Virus record (IMG/VR): IMGVR_UViG_3300010939_000085
Span: 1-25,203 of that record
Length of the DNA: 25,203 nucleotides
Direction: 5' to 3' (one strand)
Origin: a virus
Below are positions 22,811 through 25,203 of this stretch, piece by piece. The stretch's first letter is position 1, and each line of letters begins with the position of its first letter. The notes under the pieces were generated by a model. That model had not been told where the DNA came from. It made no database searches and was given only the letters and a program-made list of their open reading frames with translations. Both the position numbers and the translations under genes were made by a program.

Positions 22811-22907
22811 GCCCAAACTGAAGTGGATGTGCAACGGACCAGACAGCCTAACAACACGGAGAGAGTGTTCGGTTTCCCTCTCATCCGATACCCCGTAAGG
22901 GTTGGAC
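22659..22907. repeat. Ten-base direct repeat AGGGTTGGAC
   Basis: The ten-mer AGGGTTGGAC occurs at 22659-22668 and at 22898-22907. Copy one's GTTGGA pairs with TCCAAC at 22705-22710. The two copies bracket a 250-base stretch with several stems (22764-22771 with 22785-22793; 22823-22831 with 22916-22924). It could be a protein site or an RNA element; too short to be sure. Confidence 0.3.
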
Positions 22908-22924
22908 GGGCATTACACATCCAC
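22823..22924. other. 9-bp stem-loop next to the inverted repeat
   Basis: GTGGATGTG (22823-22831) is the perfect complement of CACATCCAC (22916-22924). The closed 84-base loop contains two smaller stems (for example ACCC with GGGT around a CGTAA loop). Its right arm overlaps the left copy of the large inverted repeat, so the two pairings exclude each other and could act as a switch in the 3' untranslated region of the GC-rich gene. Confidence 0.35.
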
Positions 22925-23628
22925 ATCTGTGAGCTGACAAGCTAGAGGGAGGGGAAAGAAGTCTTAAGCGACGGCCTTCTCGGCCCGTTGCTCTTCATCC
23001 GACACGATTTCACTGCCGGTGACGCCGGGAACGACCGGTTCGGGTTCCAAGAGCGCAATCTGCCTCTTGAGCACTGTCGCCATATTCCGAGCGAGATCGA
23101 CTGCCTTAACGGCATTGTTGTCTTTGGGGATCATGTTCTCTCGGTCGAAATTGGCGATGGCCCTCGTGATGGGGACCACTACACCTTCGGCCTCGAAAAT
23201 GATCTTTTCCTTCTCCGGCGCAAAGTCAAAAAAGGGCTTTTCAAGAGCCTTCTTGAGCAGTTCGGGGTCGAATTCCTTGCTCTTATCGACGACCAAAGCG
23301 CTGCTCTCTATCTTTACGGGAGCGTAAGCCTTGAGCCAAAGCAAGTAGGCCGATTTCCGAACGTAGTTCTTTCCGGTGGTCTCGAGCGCCACCAGGAACT
23401 TCTGAAGGAACGCGATCTGACCGTGTTCGTAGAGGTGCGAGATTGCATAGTTGGCGATCTCCACGGCCAAATCTCGTGAAGCGGTTGTCGCCTTCGCCCA
23501 CGCTTCAAGCATCTGATCGAAATTGCGGGGTTTTGCGACGGCCTTGTTTGTGTTCTCTGTCATACTGTAAGCCTTTCTCGTCAAAAAGACGAAATTAACC
23601 TATCAGCTCACAGAAATAGATATGTGGA
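22920..23628. repeat. Inverted repeat enclosing the GC-rich gene
   Basis: Left copy TCCACATCTGTGAGCTGA (22920-22937). The right copy is TCAGCTCACAG (23603-23613) followed, after eight bases, by ATGTGGA (23622-23628). Read from outside inward both sides give TCCACAT then CTGTGAGCTGA, 18 pairs in total with an eight-base bulge on one side. Exactly one gene lies between the copies. This may be a terminal repeat of a mobile cassette or a 5'-3' UTR pairing in the mRNA. No flanking target duplication is evident to me. Confidence 0.55.
22964..23563 (-). CDS. Unknown protein in a GC-rich island (199 residues)
   Basis: An ATG at 23563 is chosen; the frame is open to a TTG at 23584 that falls in a small hairpin (23578-23592). 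AAAGG lies eight bases before the ATG. The protein is helical and mixed-charge (FDQMLEAWAKATTASRDLA, HGQIAFLQKFLVALETTGK), with an acidic, Val/Pro-rich end. I do not recognise a family. Its codons end mostly in G or C, unlike the AT-rich neighbours, and the inverted repeat at 22920-23628 frames it. This suggests recent arrival or strong expression selection. A phage DNA-binding or host-takeover protein is possible but unsupported. Confidence 0.75.
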   Translation of the reverse strand: MTENTNKAVAKPRNFDQMLEAWAKATTASRDLAVEIANYAISHLYEHGQIAFLQKFLVALETTGKNYVRKSAYLLWLKAYAPVKIESSALVVDKSKEFDPELLKKALEKPFFDFAPEKEKIIFEAEGVVVPITRAIANFDRENMIPKDNNAVKAVDLARNMATVLKRQIALLEPEPVVPGVTGSEIVSDEEQRAEKAVA

Positions 23629-23704
23629 GACTGCACCTAAACTTATCGCCGATAGAGAAGTGGACGGCGCAGAAACCTAACCCTAAACTCTAGGACTAAG
23701 AGAC
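23564..23704. promoter_or_regulatory. Leader / divergent region between the GC-rich gene and the large RNA
   Basis: This 141-base stretch includes the right copy of the inverted repeat, a TCGTC-AAAAA-GACGA hairpin (23578-23592) just upstream of the GC-rich gene's ATG, and a purine/pyrimidine-rich part. GACTAA (23694-23699) is complementary to TTAGTC (23738-23743) beyond it. I cannot place a sigma-70 promoter with confidence, but promoters for the leftward genes and perhaps the RNA should lie here or nearby. Confidence 0.35.
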
Positions 23705-24237
23705 CACGGCTTACTATCCCAACCCGTGCGATTACATTTAGTCGAACCCTTGGCCTTTCAGCATATTTGCCAAAGGGCAGTGATGCCCAATATGCTTCCA
23801 GGAAAGGCAATCATAGCGTCAATTACGCGTTAGGCACGCTATTAGGATTTTATAACAATCAGCTAATGTTTGCTCGATTGTCACCTATGCAATCCGATAT
23901 GGCTACCCTATCGCTAGGATAGTCTAAAGCACACTTAGCTGTCATTTATTCTAGGCATTACCGCCGGTTACTTAGGACGGTACTGAATGTGCTTAGGACA
24001 ATGCTAACGATACACTGTCACCTTGCGGCTTGGCACGATGTCGCATATGCCCCACTGGGGCGAGGGTCTGCCTCGCGGTAACAGGTTATGCCACACTGAA
24101 GCAAATCGCGCTTTACTATGCGGCGTTCGGGCTTTCCTTCCCCTAACGCCCAAAGCGTTCATGCTCGCTTGCCGCAAGGCTTGACGTTCTCTTTTGCCAA
24201 GCCTCATCATAAGCCTCATCGGTTGGGATACACCGTG
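23705..24237 (+). ncRNA. Candidate large ornate non-coding RNA (533 nt)
   Basis: No convincing coding frame crosses this region. It is closed by long-range helices: 23705-23709 with 24233-24237 and 23715-23724 with 24221-24230 (10 bp perfect). Inside are 23753-23759 with 23802-23808 (7 bp), 23760-23767 with 23789-23796 (8 bp), 23775-23779 with 23784-23788 around a GTGA tetraloop, 23814-23819 with 23836-23841, 23908-23912 with 23918-23922, 23927-23933 with 23988-23994, 23959-23963 with 23978-23982, 24021-24029 with 24171-24179 (9 bp), 24049-24053 with 24057-24061, 24061-24065 with 24071-24075, 24122-24127 with 24145-24150 and 24177-24183 with 24198-24204. The GNRA-type loop on the plus strand favours that strand. 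Size and multibranched layout recall phage ROOL and GOLLD RNAs, but I cannot show homology. Confidence 0.55.
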
Positions 24238-24348
24238 AAATATGTCTACCCATAAATGGCTATGAATAAATTTATTTCAAGGCATTATATTTTCCTTTAA
24301 TATCAATAGGATAGGCTTAGAATAGGCTTTTATTCCTATTTTCATGTT
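24238..24348. other. AT-rich spacer with short hairpins
   Basis: The stretch holds an AATAAATTTATT palindrome near 24264-24275 and an AATAGG/CCTATT hairpin (24320-24325 with 24334-24339) followed by T-rich sequence, a possible weak terminator of the preceding RNA. It may also contain the promoter of the rightward gene at 24428; no clear -35/-10 pair is visible. No gene seen. Confidence 0.3.
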
Positions 24349-24421
24349 TTCCCTTGTATCCTGCCCTTTCCTGATTATGTGGAAAGCACGGGTTGGATTG
24401 TCTAACCTGAATACAAGGGAA
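24349..24421 (+). promoter_or_regulatory. Three-helix leader that buries the ribosome binding site
   Basis: An 11-bp perfect stem (24349-24359 with 24411-24421) encloses two smaller hairpins, 24366-24371 with 24381-24386 (6 bp) and 24391-24394 with 24404-24407. The 3' arm of the long stem contains AAGGGA, the ribosome binding site of the gene starting at 24428. A three-way junction sequestering the ribosome site is a typical riboswitch or RNA-thermometer layout. The ligand or signal is unknown and no known class is recognised. Confidence 0.45.
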
Positions 24422-24427
24422 TATACA

Positions 24428-24910
24428 ATGGAAGCAAATACATACCCAAGTGAGCTTATCTATCCTTCATGGGTAGAGGAAGCAGCTGAGAGGCTTAAAA
24501 GGATTAAGGCAATCCACATTGGCGGATTGTTGGTAAGGGAAGCTTCCACAAGCGGGAGGCTAGGTCACATGGGGCATTACATACCCATTTGGATTGATCC
24601 GCCCTTTCCACCCTTCCCTGATGGTCCAATCCCTCTCACAAGGGAAGGGGAGGCTATTGAAGCATGGTTGTCCGTTCACAAGCCAGTCCCACTCGTTAGA
24701 CTGAAGAAGCAATGGCGCAAGCTCTCCGTCCCCTTCCCTGTCTTAGTGCCAATTGCCAAGGGTGCCCAAGAGCACGAAGGGGCCGAGGATAGGCAGGAGA
24801 GGTACAAGGCAACCCTCAAGACCGCCCATGGCGCCTCAGGCGGACCAAGGCGTACATGGCTAGATAAGCTCGTCATCCCAAGGCATGGGGAGGATAGGGA
24901 CAAATGGTAA
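24428..24910 (+). CDS. Unknown rightward early-type gene (160 residues)
   Basis: ATG at 24428 follows AAGGGA about eight bases upstream; a longer frame starts at 24344 but would run through the structured leader. The protein is basic with many prolines: an N-terminal helix (EEAAERLKRIKAI), a YIPIWIDPPFPPFPDG segment, and a Lys/Arg-rich C-terminal half. No family is recognised. It is the only clear rightward gene at this end, separated from the leftward operon by the RNA domain, so it may belong to an early or host-takeover unit. Confidence 0.6.
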   Translation: MEANTYPSELIYPSWVEEAAERLKRIKAIHIGGLLVREASTSGRLGHMGHYIPIWIDPPFPPFPDGPIPLTREGEAIEAWLSVHKPVPLVRLKKQWRKLSVPFPVLVPIAKGAQEHEGAEDRQERYKATLKTAHGASGGPRRTWLDKLVIPRHGEDRDKW

Positions 24911-24940
24911 GGAGACAGCCTGCCCCTTCCACTCATCCCC

Positions 24941-24959
24941 ATCAGGGCGTCAGCCTGAT
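24941..24959 (+). terminator. Weak terminator-like hairpin after the rightward gene
   Basis: ATCAGG (24941-24946) pairs with CCTGAT (24954-24959) around a seven-base loop, followed by a short T-rich stretch. It follows the rightward gene by 30 bases. The stem is short, so termination is only possible. Confidence 0.35.
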
Positions 24960-24989
24960 TATTCATACAGCTGTTTGATTAATAAATAC

Positions 24990-25009
24990 ATATGAATGAT
25001 CTTTCATAT
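24990..25009. other. Hairpin in the gap before the last frame
   Basis: ATATGAA (24990-24996) and TTCATAT (25003-25009) form a perfect 7-bp stem with a six-base loop. The gap 24911-25127 otherwise shows no gene. It could be an operator or part of an untranslated leader. Confidence 0.25.
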
Positions 25010-25127
25010 CAAATTGAACACCTTTCTTGCATATCTAGGAGGAGATTCCTATTCCTGTCTGTAAGTCTTTGAAAATAAATGACTTTGGAGGGTACTGCCC
25101 CCATCGACAATATGTAGGAGATACTAA

Positions 25128-25203
25128 ATGAGCCCTCCCATATATGCCAATTCAATATTAATGTTTAATTATTATATTAATGTTTCTTTTTTTCTTAACA
25201 AAA
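25128..25203 (+). CDS. Start of a possible rightward gene, cut by the window end
   Basis: ATG at 25128 follows AGGAG seven bases upstream, a good ribosome binding site, and the frame stays open to the end of the window (25 codons). The visible residues (MSPPIYANSILMFNYY and onward) are hydrophobic and aromatic, perhaps a membrane segment. Too little is visible to identify it. The T-rich composition also allows a chance frame. Confidence 0.35.
   Translation, partial: MSPPIYANSILMFNYYINVSFFLNK

Noticed and set aside
22988-23479. 163-codon plus-strand frame opposite the GC-rich gene
   Set aside because: It is the antisense shadow of the minus-strand gene; GC-rich codons leave few stops on the other strand, and it has no credible start context.
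23690-23750. GACTAA paired with TTAGTC about 40 bases apart on the minus strand resembles group I intron P7
   Set aside because: The remaining core (P3-P6, splice sites, exons) cannot be identified, and the domain is longer than a typical core. The pairing is kept only as a regional note.
23738-23753. GGGTTCGACT on the minus strand looks like a tRNA T-arm
   Set aside because: The flanking bases do not form a T stem and no acceptor or anticodon arms can be drawn; no tRNA is found in the window.
22680-24240. ORF flanked by structured regions and an inverted repeat, as in a group II intron
   Set aside because: The ORF has no reverse transcriptase motifs and no domain V-like hairpin is visible; no exons are defined.
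1-25203. CRISPR arrays and insertion sequences
   Set aside because: No regularly spaced repeats and no transposase-like frames were seen on either strand.

Overview
The window is a block of a tailed double-stranded DNA phage genome, probably infecting a Gram-negative bacterium. The phage call rests on a T7-type replication set (family A DNA polymerase, primase-helicase, 5' exonuclease, single-strand binding protein, HNH endonuclease), a sigma-like transcription factor, a holin candidate and a tail-type gene end. The Gram-negative host is inferred from a small lipoprotein with a classical lipobox in the lysis region. One exported protein resembles alphaproteobacterial proteins, but this is from memory and weak. 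The sequence is AT-rich except for one GC-rich gene near the right end. Together, a sigma factor, two amidoligases and glutamine amidotransferases recall the phiEco32 group of podoviruses; this is an inference from family content.

Layout. Positions 1-632 hold the end of a rightward late operon: a truncated beta-rich structural protein and a small tail-associated protein. They are followed by a compact, strongly paired non-coding stretch (about 660-851) and a perfect two-way terminator at 861-890. From about 22.5 kb down to 1.17 kb nearly all genes lie on the minus strand as one dense unit, mostly with ATGA or TAATG start-stop overlaps, running toward that terminator. In order of transcription: small genes of unknown role and two tiny membrane peptides; an amide-bond chemistry cassette (20.9-14.7 kb: gamma-glutamylcyclotransferase-like, two unknowns, class I and class II glutamine amidotransferases, phiEco32-type amidoligase, an unknown, a second amidoligase, an ATP-grasp ligase); primase-helicase, winged-helix protein, sigma factor, DNA polymerase; membrane proteins, HTH protein, SSB, exonuclease, HNH nuclease, methyltransferase, DnaQ-like exonuclease; nucleotide-pool proteins; and holin plus lipoprotein. 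Several real genes here are under 60 codons (for example at 3712, 4619, 11103 and 14541).

The right end (22.5-25.2 kb) is different. A GC-rich gene (22964-23563) is framed by an 18-nt inverted repeat. Next to it is a 533-nt domain (23705-24237) closed by a 10-bp perfect long-range helix and filled with perfect local stems. I read this as a candidate large ornate non-coding RNA. Beyond it a rightward gene (24428-24910) is preceded by a three-helix leader that buries its ribosome binding site.

Four genes carry reading-frame breaks. The polymerase start (UUU-C) and the gene at 21788-22187 (AAAA) need +1, a small membrane protein needs -1 on a canonical U_UUU_UUU heptamer, and one ORF holds an in-frame TGA. 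These may be assembly indels, decay or genuine recoding; reads are needed to decide. A further notable feature is a LAGLIDADG endonuclease inserted in frame inside a dATP/dGTP diphosphohydrolase-like gene.
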